This document shows positions 1 to 11,415 of a stretch of DNA of 64,000 bases, one piece after another. Numbering within the stretch: the stretch's first letter is position 1; each line of letters begins with the position of its first letter. Source of the DNA: Isoetes taiwanensis (Eukaryota; Streptophyta; Lycopodiopsida; Isoetales; Isoetaceae). The stretch is taken from assembly GCA_021234155.1 (NCBI GenBank), contig JAJEKV010000108.1, positions 2,140,499 through 2,204,498 on the forward strand. The letters run 5' to 3'. Below the pieces are notes generated by a model. The model ran no database searches, was not told the DNA's origin, and saw nothing but the letters and a program-made list of their open reading frames with translations. Position numbers and translations under genes: made by a program.

Positions 1-778
1 TCTGCACTAACTGCCAATGATGGATGGCAATGACTTCACTTTCTTTTTGAGCAATTATTCTTGATTGAAAATGGAAGGAGGAAACAAATTAAGAACGAGA
101 AAGCTGCTTATGTTTTGCATCTTCATTTTGATAATAAATCATTGGCAGCATACGATTAATTTGTAAAGGTCTACAATTGCCAGCACCTAGCACCTGATGA
201 TGTTACATGGACTTTGCCAAGCAGACATCTAAGCACACATGCACTTTGCCAAGCAGACATGCACTTTGCCAAGCAGGCTTTCCTGATTGGGAGCAACACG
301 TTGCATTTCTTGTAGCAACATTGGGCATGGAACTGTAGCCTTAACCTTGAGATACATCACAAATTTTCCCTGATAATAGAAGATAGGCTCCAGCAGGAAG
401 TGTTGGGGCTTCCTTAGCCAGTCACAAACCCTCCAGCTATTTCAGCTCCTGTTAACTACATGAAGTACATAATGCTAACTACTAAAGTAAACAAAGTTTT
501 AAAGTAGACAAAGGCTCTTACCTCATTTTAAGCTTATGGAACTCGTTATGAAATTCCAACATTTTGTAGCAGTCCAATATAACCCAATGATCAAGTGTGC
601 CAACAAAATAGTTACATTTGAGTGCAACAGATCTGTGGGTAGCTTGTATAAAACAGAATTTGGATCAAATACACATGGAGGCAGCTTGTATAAAACAGAA
701 TATGGAACACAAATTTCACTTTGGGAATTGAACCCAACAATTGGCCATTGCGACATTCTTTTTTTTTTTCTCTCTAGT
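1..778. other. No gene seen; short direct repeats
   Basis: AT-rich sequence without a convincing reading frame. Around 210-280 the phrase ACTTTGCCAAGCAG occurs three times within about 70 bp. Around 631-705 the phrase AGCTTGTATAAAACAGAAT occurs twice, about 50 bp apart. Both look like local slippage duplications. I see no promoter or RNA gene. Confidence 0.5.
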
Positions 779-3139
779 CTATTGTTCAAGAACAGCTCTC
801 ACATTGTGAGGAGGCATACAATCTTTACATTTGATCAAGCATTCTCTTCTAAAACCCACCTTTTTATCATTTCTAATAAATTGGAATTCAGAACATCCAG
901 AAAGGGATTCCAATAGCTTTCTGCATTCTAGAAGTGACCATTCCTCCTCCACATCTAGTGTGTATAAATGGTCGTTTCCCATGTCTATTGCCAGTTGCAT
1001 CATCGGAGACCTTAAGTGGTGTTCTTCTACTGGTTTCCAAGAATAATGCCCACTTTCCCAAAACTGTTTCCTCCTTTGCACATAGAAATTGCAATATAAT
1101 GTTTGCTTGGGTAATCTATATCTGCACATAATAAGTCAGAAACAATCTAATGGCATGCAATTTAAACCCAAAGAAATTTCATACCGAATATCATGCTACT
1201 TGTATCAACTGCATTACGTAATTTGCCCACCTGTCATGAAGTTTTCTCTTCCATTCGCCAAAAAATACTCAAAGCTTTTAGGATTCAACATCACGTAAAG
1301 TGTATGTTTGAGGGGAAACTTTCGCTGTGTTTACATCCTTGAAAAGATATGCAAATACTTTAAATGGTAATAAAACTTTTATTCCACATCTAACTCCTCC
1401 TCTTTTCGGTCAACATTCTTCCGACCTCGATTGCTAGCATGTAGCGATATGTCAGTCACTATTTGCATGTCACAAAACCCCTCGATATGAAAGTGAGGTT
1501 TGGCACATCCACTAACCTAAGTTTGCCCACTTTACCTTTTTTTTTTGTAGTGGTATTTATGGAACCAAATACCCCTATCTCTAAGAGTTGACATGGATAT
1601 AGCAGAAATAGCAACTCACCAAGGCTAAAATGATGGACCTCCAATACACTAGTTATAGAGTGGATGAAAACTTTATCTTTAAAGTCGAGGAGCAAATACA
1701 ATTGACTTCCATCTTTGGAAATTGCGGTTTGTTGGCTTACTTCTTCTTTGAGCATATCACTAAGACTATATGCATGTGCAACCATAATCTCATCCACTTT
1801 TCTACATGTTTGGCTAATTACAAACCCAACCACTTTGGCCTTCCAATGAGAAAAAATATCACCCAACTTTCTTCTCTTGACAACAGGTCACACCGATTGA
1901 CGAGGCCTCATTGTAATCCATGATCCTAATGAAATATGCAACTCAATCCAATTACCATTCATGTCCTTGCTATTTTTCACAATAATGTGGCTAATTTCAG
2001 ATCGGCTGCTACCCATCACCTGCATTTGCATAGAAAAGCATTATTATTAATTTAAGATGCACCAAATACTTGCTCTCTAGTGTCATGTCAAATATTAACA
2101 GAAATGCATTGCATGATTTAGTAAGCAATATTCTACTATTCATAAGCAATACTACTACGACAATGAAGATGAAGAAGACAAAAAGAATTCAACAAAGATT
2201 CACTAGTACAAAGTATTAATGTAAAAGGTTAACTCTCTACTGGTTAAGGAAATGATCATCAACATTAAGATATGATACCTGGAAGTTATACTCTGTAATA
2301 TACACAGGGAGCAAACTCTGATATATTCACAAAGCTAGAATCTCAAATTGAGAATTCAGTTGCCTGCAAAAGGAAAAGTGAATACAGTGACCTGCAAAAG
2401 CAAAATGCAAATGCAAAAGTAAAAGCAAATCAAATAGGCCTCACATTACTCCATTTTCATTTTATCCATATAACACTAGAATTTTAACTGCTAAGATGTA
2501 TGAGGTGTACCATATTGCTCAGTAATATATTTACTGATTAAGAACTATTCTTGAGTGCAGAAGTGTACCATATTGCTCAGTAATGTATTTACTGATTAAA
2601 GAACTATTCTTGAGTGCGGGGAAGATTCCTCAACAAGCAGATCGTGAAAAGAAATTAATACCATAGTTAAGGAGAACATTACCTATTGTAGAACCCGTAG
2701 GTGATATATCATTGAGCCTGACTCTCAGCCTATGAATTTGATGGATATGATTAAATCACCTGCAAAGCAAAACCAAGAGCATCAATATTAGCAAGTGTTA
2801 AAGAGGCAAACGAAGAACTTAACAAGAACTCTTGCAACAGGGAAATATAGGCCTTACGGTTGCATTTTACCTAGTCCAATCGTTCAAGAATCGAAAAATG
2901 AATGGTAACAAAAAATATGAATGGTGATCGAAAGCTCTGCACCGAATTGCCAGCAACGTCCGAATAATTTTTGGTAGAGATGTGATACTACTGATTTTTC
3001 TGTGCCAATCCTTACGACCTGTTCTATTCCATGCTTGAATCGGGAGAACAAGAAGGTCGTCAAGAGTAGAGAGAAGAATTAGGGGGAAATGAGAAGACCT
3101 AAATTTTGAATGCTTAATGGCGGTTCGTATTGAAACCAA
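779..3139 (-). pseudogene. Unrecognised spliced locus, probably decayed
   Basis: I do not recognise the product. The best exon is 1620-2019 on the minus strand. It follows an acceptor reading TGCAAATGCAG and ends at a strong donor, GTGAGT at 1614-1619. From the ATG at 2014-2016 it reads 42 codons (start MGSSRSEISHIIVKNSKDMN), meets a TGA at 1888-1890, and then continues in the same frame to the donor as plausible protein (QLYLLLDFKDKVFIHS). A further exon begins at 1121 after TTATGTGCAG. An upstream exon, about 2871-3139, ends at a GTAAAA donor and may be untranslated. Several pyrimidine-rich CAG acceptors near 2370-2400 and 2760 also face this way. The splice signals support a real former gene and the in-frame stop suggests decay. 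It could also be a non-coding transcript. Confidence 0.35.
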
Positions 3140-3493
3140 TTTTGGTAATTTTATCTTGCATTAAATAATATGGCTTCATAAATGACATTGTTTTAATGAC
3201 CAAGTATTAATTGTTTGGTACAATTGCCATGGGGTGCCACCTAGGAATTCAGTGCCACGTAATTACGGCATAAAATCAACTTGAGCTATGCTCTCATTGG
3301 CTAGTATATTTTGCTGATGTGTTTTTTTTAATTAATCTATTTGGGACAAAAGATGATCTCATTTTTCCTCTAATGCCCCAAGGGCAAATCCTAGGGCTGG
3401 AGGGGTGACAAGCGAATATGCCATGTACCAAATACAGAGATTTCAAGAGGAAGCTTAAAGTTAAACATGGGGAACTTCCCAAGAGAAAAGCCT

Positions 3494-3502
3494 TATAAAT
3501 AG
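3494..3502 (+). promoter_or_regulatory. TATA box (TATAAATAG)
   Basis: TATAAATAG is a close match to the plant TATA consensus, with a G+A-rich stretch after it and a likely cap site about 30 bp downstream. It lies some 270 bp before the first recognisable codons of the PI4K-gamma-like fragment on the same strand, so it may be that gene's original promoter. There is no transcript evidence. Confidence 0.45.
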
Positions 3503-3770
3503 GGGAGTACAAGCAGTTCGATGGGAGGCATGCATGCAAGAGTCAGAGTCCACAAGCAAATTCAGAGGTTGTTTAACACAGTAGAAACGGAGGGACAAGA
3601 GTTATGGAAGGGACATAGAGGTTCGATGTAAGATTCAACACCCAGTTTAGGGTAGTCGCAAAAACTTAGGAATAATATGGACTTTCAGACTTATTCTACA
3701 TCCATTAGCAATAAAAGGTAGATTTTCTGGAATACCTAGAGGATTGCCTCCTATAGACAATGCCATTTAG

Positions 3771-4730
3771 ATCTATTTGGTGACTTCTGATTCTGTCATG
3801 CCAATGAGGGTACTGAGATCTAATATCCTATCCTTTGTGGAGATGAGGATACAAGCCCGGAATGGATTTTATACTAAGCAGCAAAAGCTTGTCTATAGAG
3901 AACGTGCTTTGTCTAGAGAGGATAGTCTTATCAGAGATTTCGACATGTGCGATGGGGAGGTTCTACATCTTATTCTTCGCGTGTCTGATATTGTTGAAGC
4001 TGCTGTAAAAAGCAGAAATGAGGACAAATACATTAAGATCCAACGTGCATGCAGTGTTAAAGATCTTAAACAGTTGATCTTTAAGAAGGACAATTTGGCA
4101 GTTGATGAGCAACAGTTGAATGTGGATGGAAAATACTTAGAAGACCAATACCTTATTGAGGATCTAGCATTGAAGGGACGTGGTGCAGTGCATCTCATTC
4201 TTCAAAAAATTGCTAAAATTAGATCAGGACATGTTGATGGTAATATTGAGATCTTCATAACTACTCTGATTTCTTCGGGGCGCCGTATTCCTACTCCGAG
4301 AAGTGGTAATCTCGGCCTGAATTCCGTGGTTAGCTCGACCATATATGGATCCGCCATTATCCTATTGCAGCTCATCCATCCTTGCTCCCCATGTATGCCC
4401 CATCTGCCTCCAAGCAGGCTCCGAGGCATGCATCAGAAGCCCCATCAATGGATGGGGCGTAAGAATAGGGACTACCCTAAACTGTTTTTTCTGCCACCGT
4501 ACTTGCTCCTACAATGGCACCTGCAACCTGCAATGGCACAATCGTTTGAACACCCGAAATGTCATTTCGCACCAGGTGGTGGCTTGTTCTTGATGCCATG
4601 GGGACGGTCTTCAATTCAACGATCTCCATCCCATTTGCGCGTCCTTATATCACCTTATGCATTTGTTTTTTTATATTTCTTGTGGAAAAATAAATATTGT
4701 TTTCTACTATTGTTTTGTACGATTTTATGA
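3771..4730 (+). pseudogene. Phosphatidylinositol 4-kinase gamma-like fragment (double ubiquitin-like N-terminus)
   Basis: The conceptual protein begins at 3771, right after a TTTAG that could be a splice acceptor. Its first ATG is at 3798. It shows two ubiquitin-like domains in tandem: one opening with PMRVLRSNILSFVEMRIQ and ending GEVLHLILRVSD, and a second ending GAVHLILQKIAKIR. This order is typical of the plant PI4K-gamma (UBDK) family, whose kinase domain normally follows. Here similarity fades at about 4250. A short plausible stretch (PIAAHPSLLPMYAPSASKQ, about 4360-4415) lies in another frame, and no kinase motifs appear before the repeats at 5 kb. No first exon with a start codon was found. 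I infer a truncated, non-functional copy. The alternative is a gene whose kinase exons lie in another place or were lost in assembly. The domain call is firm; the status is less so. Confidence 0.6.
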
Positions 4731-5090
4731 ATGTTTTTTTTTTTTTATAGTAATGTGCTTGTATGCTACTCCATTGAAGATACATGTCAACCTAACAAGT
4801 TTTTAGTATGCTGCTCTCTTTTGCTAACACCTCTCAACTTACCAAGTTTAATCAATAAGTATTGTCACTGGTTAACCATAACAGTAAGTATTGTCACATA
4901 ATCACCCTAACCTAATGTCACATACTTGCATAGGAATTAACCTTAGAGAAATGACCCCCTGTTTTGGTTATTATGAACATGCTTGTTGGCAACCTGGTGG
5001 TTAACCACTCAAGTTGCATGTTTAGGTTAACTACTGGCATTAACCCAGGTGCATATGGACATAAACCCAGGAGGTTTTTCTAGACAACTA
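4731..5090. other. Gene-free spacer, repeat-like
   Basis: T-rich and A-rich runs follow the PI4K-like fragment. From about 4930 there are phrases such as GGTTAACCACT and AACCCAGGTGG that resemble degenerate units of the minisatellite that starts near 5090. I see no coding potential. Confidence 0.4.
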
Positions 5091-5600
5091 ACCCAGGTGG
5101 GTTTTCTGGACAACTAAGTCTAGTGGTTAACCTAGACTTAGTGGTTTATCTGGACATGCAAGTCTAGTGGTTAACCTAGACTTCCAACTGAGGTGGTTTT
5201 TCTGGATATGCATGTCCAATGGTTAGGCTGGACATGTCCATATTTACCACTAGACTTGGTTGTCCAGGTTAACCAGTGGACTTGCATGTCCAGGTTTACT
5301 ATTAGACTTAGTTGTCTAGGTTTACCACTAGACATGGTTGTCCAGGTTAACCATTACACTTACATGTCCAGGTTTACTATTGTACTTGCATGTCCAAGTT
5401 TACAACTAGGCTTGGTTGTCCAAGCTAACCACTAGACTTGAGTGTCCAGGTTTACCATTGGACTTGCATGTCCAAGTTTACCACTAGACTTGGTTGTCCA
5501 GGCTAACCATTGGACTTGCATGTCCAAGTTTACCATGGGACATAGTTGTCTAGGTTTACCACTAGACTTGGTTGTCCAAGCTAACCAGTGGACTTGTGTG
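5090..5600. repeat. 26-bp minisatellite arranged as an inverted repeat
   Basis: From about 5250 to 5600 units of the type GACTTGGTTGTCCAGGCTAA follow one another at 26-bp spacing; unit starts are directly readable at 5461, 5487, 5513 and 5539. From 5108 to about 5229 the same motif appears as its reverse complement (GGACAACTAAGTCTAGTGGT), mostly at 26-bp spacing. The arms meet at GGACATGTCC (5230-5239), a perfect palindrome. Units alternate between GCATGTCC and GGTTGTCC variants, so the higher-order period may be 52 bp. The open frames through this array (for example 5193-5729) are repeat translation, not genes. Confidence 0.85.
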
Positions 5601-6039
5601 ACGTCTCCCGATCATATACGATGCTCCCATCATACGCGAACTAGAGATTCCCCCTCTTTGGCCATGCTACCATCGAGAGGCCGCCCATCTGACGTGGGAT
5701 TCCCGATGGTGGGCAGGAATCCTACGTGAGAGAACTGGATGTGTCATTTACCCCATTTCCCTCCGGATCCACATAGCAATGCGGAAGCGTATAACATGAG
5801 TACATACAACAAATAATATATATAACCACCCCGAAGGGTGGAGATCACCATAACAATCATAACAACATAGACAGCAATGATGCATCCTACCCAAGGCTCA
5901 GACTCAAGGTATGATTGACGACTTGGGGTCTCCAGAGGTCAAAGCAGACGAAATTCATGGAAAATGGATTTGGCTAGCATAGAACATGGTCGTTGGGTAG
6001 TCCACTCCATCCGCCCCTCCTATGCATACTTTGTAGATA
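5601..6039. repeat. Possible LTR or other transposon fragment
   Basis: Sequence composition changes sharply at TGTGACGTCTCCCGATC (about 5606), directly after the minisatellite. A TGTGACGTC start is common for plant Gypsy LTRs, and the following 450 bp lack a reading frame. I could not find a matching second end or target duplication, so the class is a guess. Confidence 0.25.
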
Positions 6040-6226
6040 TGCTAATAAGTTTTGAGACCGGACTATAGCCTGCCGGGGGCATAGCCAAAGGGACTATTCT
6101 TGGGTTGCATCTTCCCAGTCCCGATGAGGCATAATCCTGTCTTTGCATTTTATGTTGTTATAGTTTTGATTGATAAATAAAGCTTGTCGTTCTTCCCAAA
6201 AAAATAAAATAAAAATAAAATAACTT
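6040..6226 (+). mobile_element. 3' end of a non-LTR retrotransposon or retrocopy
   Basis: The stretch ends in TTGATTGATAAATAAAGC, then a short spacer and an A-rich tail of AAATAAAAT units (about 6197-6226). A polyadenylation-type signal followed by an A-rich tail is the usual mark of an RNA-templated insertion. The upstream part is too short and degenerate to identify the source. Confidence 0.35.
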
Positions 6227-9200
6227 CAAGATTTAGTTGAAATGTTGAACCATGGCTTAGCAAATGATGAGATATTGACGTCTTCTCATGTCATGCCTGC
6301 ACATGTATACGATCAATATTATTTCTCTATATGCATAGCGTTAAGATACCTCAAGCGTTAAAGATTCCCCAAACCCGTTCTCCACCATAGTTAGCACAAC
6401 CCATGATGGAGCTAAGGGGGTGATGAAGATGATTACCAGGCCCCTCAATAGCAAGGGTAGAGGCAATACGCCTACTAAGTAGTACATTGCTGATCTAACA
6501 TACAATGTAGTGTTCTGACTCAATTCAACTATATCATCAGCTATTCACCTTCAAAGACACATCGACGCAATGTACATGAGTTTTTTGCTGAGGAACTTAT
6601 TCGAATAACTTCAGATAAAATATCATAAGAAAGCTTGTGCTTGTCTTGCACTTCCTTTTTTCTGCATGTGGTTGTACATATCAACAATATTTCATGGAAT
6701 AGTTTGATGTATATGTTGCAACATCAATGTCATAAATGGTGAGCAGGCTTTACGAATTATGATTTTAGCCATGTAATAGGTAGACACATATCTTAATATA
6801 AATATGAGCTTACCATATTGAACGCCATCGGGCATAGATAAGATAAGATAAATTTTTACGACCTGCATGCCAAATAAAGCATTGGATATCTTTGCTGCAT
6901 ACTTGCATTGGACGTATTAGTCGAAGGATATTTCCACATTTTGAAACTCTCATTCACAAGCACTCTCCTCTACTATGACATTGATGATGTGCTGACATAG
7001 AAATGGATTTGGCACATGGAAAGTTGTCCATTGTTATTTGAATTATCAAACACAAGAAGGCAAATTGGAAAACCTCATTATGAGATTATAGCTAGCTTCG
7101 AAGCAGCAAATGCCTATTGCAAAATGCCATGGTAAAATTCACCTCCCTGAGCTAGAGTGCTTTAAGTGTTCCTAGATGCCCTAAAGTATTATAGTAGAAG
7201 ATGTTGTTCCGATGTTGTACAATGTCTCTTGCACTATGAAATATATTGCAAAATGTAGGTTTGGAGATGCTTGACGTTATTGTAAATTAGGGCTGCCGTC
7301 TAGTGAAAAATTCACAGATGTCAAGATGGAGAAAATCTATCTATCATCCTAATAACATGTACATACTAGTATCTAAAGGTCTCCTAAGAAAGTGGTCACA
7401 ACAGAACATGTAAATTGTGGCAATGTACATACCACACCCACACAAGATAGAGCTTTGTACAATCACGTGAATTTAAAACATGACAAACATATATTCCTAT
7501 TTCGCAATAATTAAAAGTTATACGGAGGTTAAATGGCCTGGCATATAGCCTATAACTTAAAAGGTAAATGCAAAAGAAGTAGTTATCATGTAGTACACAA
7601 ACCAATGCTAGCTTTATCACTGGATTTAACACCATACCACATATTTTGGTGTATCTATGTGAAATTAGCATGAGGCATCCATGTTCATGGCAGTCTTGTT
7701 TCATAAAGCTCAACCAATCAAAGCTTAGATTGAATGTGAGCAATGAACTAAACCATGCAATGGATGAAGCAATAGAACGACATAAGCCATACATGCAAGA
7801 GACTTAAAGATTGCCTCCAGCTCATTCTTTAGTAATGTCTAATGCCATATCGATAAACTGTGAAGAACAACCAAACAGAAATGTTAAATACATTGTTCGC
7901 ACCAAGGTTTTGCTTACAACGTGGGGGAATATAGTAAACAAACTACTGGAACATTTGGAGGAACATATAGTTAGTAAGAGGATGCCTTTTACTAGTCATG
8001 TATGTGTTATGAGTACCACCTATTATTGCAAAGCTTATAGTTATTACATGTTGTGTGTTCTATTAAATATCTTTGCACTCACAGCACGCTAGCCCAACCA
8101 GCCTACAACAACCCAACTAAGCCTACAGATTTTCTTGCTAACCTATCCATGTACTAGTTCTACCTCTACAAAAAAAAAAAAAAAAAAAAAAACATATCTA
8201 GTTTTACACGTCAGATATGGCCTTTACCAAATCCATGACCACTCTTTTTCCTCAAACAATGGCATATCACCATATTTTCTTTAGGTAGAGCAGCAACTCT
8301 TACTATCAGCATCGATAGACGTAGAGGCTGAGATGCATTAGGGTTCATCAAACAAATTTAAGGTAAAGAGGAATCTATGATAGTGTCTCAAAGCTTTGCT
8401 AATATTAGGCCACAATAGTAACAAATAGAGCAATACCAAATATAGCAATACAAAACACAACTAAAGCATCAAATGGCCTTTCACATAGGAAAACTTTAGA
8501 TACTAGGATATGTCAAGATATGTCAAGATGGAGAAAATCTATCAAATCATCCTAAGTAGATACTAGTATTTAAAGGTCTCCTAGAATGCTGTCATAAATA
8601 GGAGAACTTCCAATGATCTCCAACATTATGTTATACCAACCCTTCTTCCTTACATTGTTTGGTCTTATATATCAGCTCTTGAGGAATATAAAGGAATTTG
8701 ATTATATCTTAGCTTGGAAACATTTGAATAATATAGCATTAGCATAAATATAAAGCAATATTGAACCAAAATAATCGTAACCTTCATCAAGAGATCAACT
8801 ACGGTACGAACATTAAAATTTAAGTTGGAAACAGACCAAGATGACATTTGGATTCCATTTTCCATCTAACTCATCCATTTAACATTTGATTCAGCCATTC
8901 CTATATCAGACTCAGCGGATGATAATTCGATAATGGTACCATCTTTGCAAGCAATAGAAGTAGGACCATCTATTCTACATACTTTTGTTCAAATTGATCC
9001 AAATCATTCACAATTAATAGCCCTGATCTACTAATCCCACGCGACAACAAGCCCAAGCATAATATTAAATGCCATCTGATCAGAAAAGCATGGTCACCTG
9101 AAACATGGAGCATTGTGGCATCGTCTAGCTAACAATGACTTGGTCGTTAAGGATTTTCCATAGCCCTAATTAAAATATCCCATGAAACCATATCTGGATC

Positions 9201-11415
9201 TGCGACTACATCTCTAATTGGGCAAATACTTTTGAGATAATGGAGAATGCATTGGATGACACCAAATGTAATATTCCTAACCGACATGCCCTTAACCAAC
9301 TGCGCAAAACCATCTAGATGTTTATGAGCAGTCGCTTCTACCTATTTACGCCGGTGTCTTGGGAATGTGACATCCACTCGTGCGATCTTCCATGGGTCCA
9401 TTACAAAAACTGAGCTTTTGCAACGTGGATCAAGAAAACTGAACTGTAGCATAGATGTATGACTTCTCCAAATCATACTGCATTAAGATGTGTGCAGGCC
9501 ATCTGTTTCAAATGAGTGATTACCCTTCAATCATAATTGTTACCAAGAGCACATGCATCATCTAATTCACCTGCCTTTTCATGATGCAACTGTAATGCTA
9601 CAATTTGAGAAATGCAATGATTATATCCCATAAAGACAATATGTGGCCATCAATTTTACTTTCCAGCAAGACTACATGCAAACATAGCACGAGAATGCGG
9701 CAACATCAGCAGCCATGCCACTTAAATGCATTTCCTTATCCAAGTGAGCCAAATTTCAAACACCGCATGAGCATTTTCCTCCACATTGCTTCACATGGAA
9801 AACAATTAGGCTGATTGTACAACAACGTCTGAATTTAGCTCTGACCTTGCAGCATGCAACAATCAGATGCCCTTCTAGAATTATGTATGAGACGTACCCA
9901 AAGTTGAAAACCAAATGTAGTATGGGAAACAAGCTTATAATTATGGAAAAAAACTGCTTCACTCAATGTTTGCCAAAATATATTTATAACTGTTTGTTAT
10001 CAAATGGACCTGCACATTAGACTTCACTTATAGACCTATTCCAGCCAAACTATAAACTGTACAACAACTCTATTTCAAAGCCTACAACTGGATCAAGCAA
10101 AACCCACTTATATGCCTTATTATCTAGAAATCAGAAAGTTCAAAGTACAAACACCAACTTTTTGAACCTAGGTGCAGTGCAGCTATCCTTTTTTTCTGTC
10201 GATCTATGTCAAGGAGTCTAATGTTCAGTTGTAGAGCAAGAAGCTTTCGATTGGAGGGACACAAAAAAACATGTAGTAAATAATAACAAAATCAACCTTT
10301 TGCATTCTAAAAACGGTACGTTCTTATTTCATTTCTTAACTCTATTCTGTATAACCCTCGTTGTCAGGATACCAATCCACTTGCAAAGAGTATGATACTT
10401 CTACTTGATTTGGAGGATTTGCATTGATCATAACTATGTCTTAAAGAAGCACATCTTTAATTGTTCATAGAACCCGAATTGAAAATCTGGCAGGCTTTCC
10501 AAGTTTTTAAGTTGAAATGACAAAAGTGGAAATGCTTATACATGTGATAACAATATTGCCATAATATTTGTCAAGCATATTATGAAAGTATTTTTAGATC
10601 CCTCTTACCTTAAACACGTATGCAAGCTGTTTTTTATCAATTGGCAGAGAAGCAGATTGTGCAAAATCTCAAATTAGAAGCAAGGAGATTCGGAGAATGC
10701 ACAGATTTCAAGATTTGTTGGAACTGAATATGACGTTATGGTTGTATTCTCAACCGATCAAGGCTGTAGATCCTGGCATCATAACACCCATGATGTATTG
10801 TCTATGTGTAAGTCAAATGAAGCTGCTAGACAAATTGAGGCATGGACAATCTCAAATTGCCACTATACAATCAACACAAACAACGAGTTTATTCCAGTAT
10901 GGAAACTAAATTACAGTTCATCAATTGACTGATCATAGGTCCTTTTTCAAATAATCATTTAAAAAATAAGGTACATACCAATCCTTGAAGACATATCAAA
11001 ATGATCTCTAGCCCGATTCGAGGAGGACAAAAATAGTTCCCGCCATCTCTTTAAGTTTAAAAACTTTGTTGTGCTACCTCCATCTATCACAAAATGATCT
11101 TGCCAAAGGAAGCCCTCCGAAGGTCACATCTCCACCTTCCACCCAGACTCCCATAAAATCTAGACCGTCTACCTATCCTAAGGTGTCCCTAAAATCCTAA
11201 AAGTCCGTAGAATATTCTCCAATCGTGGCCCTCTAATAGTTCACTCCCCACTCCCCAGGGATTGCCCTACGGGCAACCCAAAATGAATAAATGAATCGGA
11301 TCAATTCTTATACCCTCCGGAAATCATTTTTTTAAAAGGAAAATTCTGCAAAGCAACTAGGACTTTGCTGCACGTAGGAACCATGCGAGACCCCGTGCTC
11401 CGGACAGAGTGATCC
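6227..11415. other. Gene-free intergenic region with scattered repeats
   Basis: About 5 kb of AT-rich DNA in which I see no supported exon. Two items stand out. A segment at 7318-7395 (GTCAAGATGGAGAAAATCTA onward) recurs at about 8523-8592 with small changes. A run of 23 A residues lies at 8170-8192. The reading frames here are short and lack any recognisable motif. Confidence 0.5.

Noticed and set aside
5090-5600. CRISPR-like array of short repeats
   Set aside because: Units are contiguous with no unique spacers, and the genome is a plant nuclear one.
5193-5729. Two open frames encoding repeated Leu/Val/Gln-rich peptides
   Set aside because: They are translations of the 26-bp minisatellite (frame shifts by two bases per unit) and lack any start context or homology.
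8170-8192. Run of 23 A residues as a retrotransposon tail
   Set aside because: No upstream element body or target duplication could be seen; it is reported only as part of the intergenic region.
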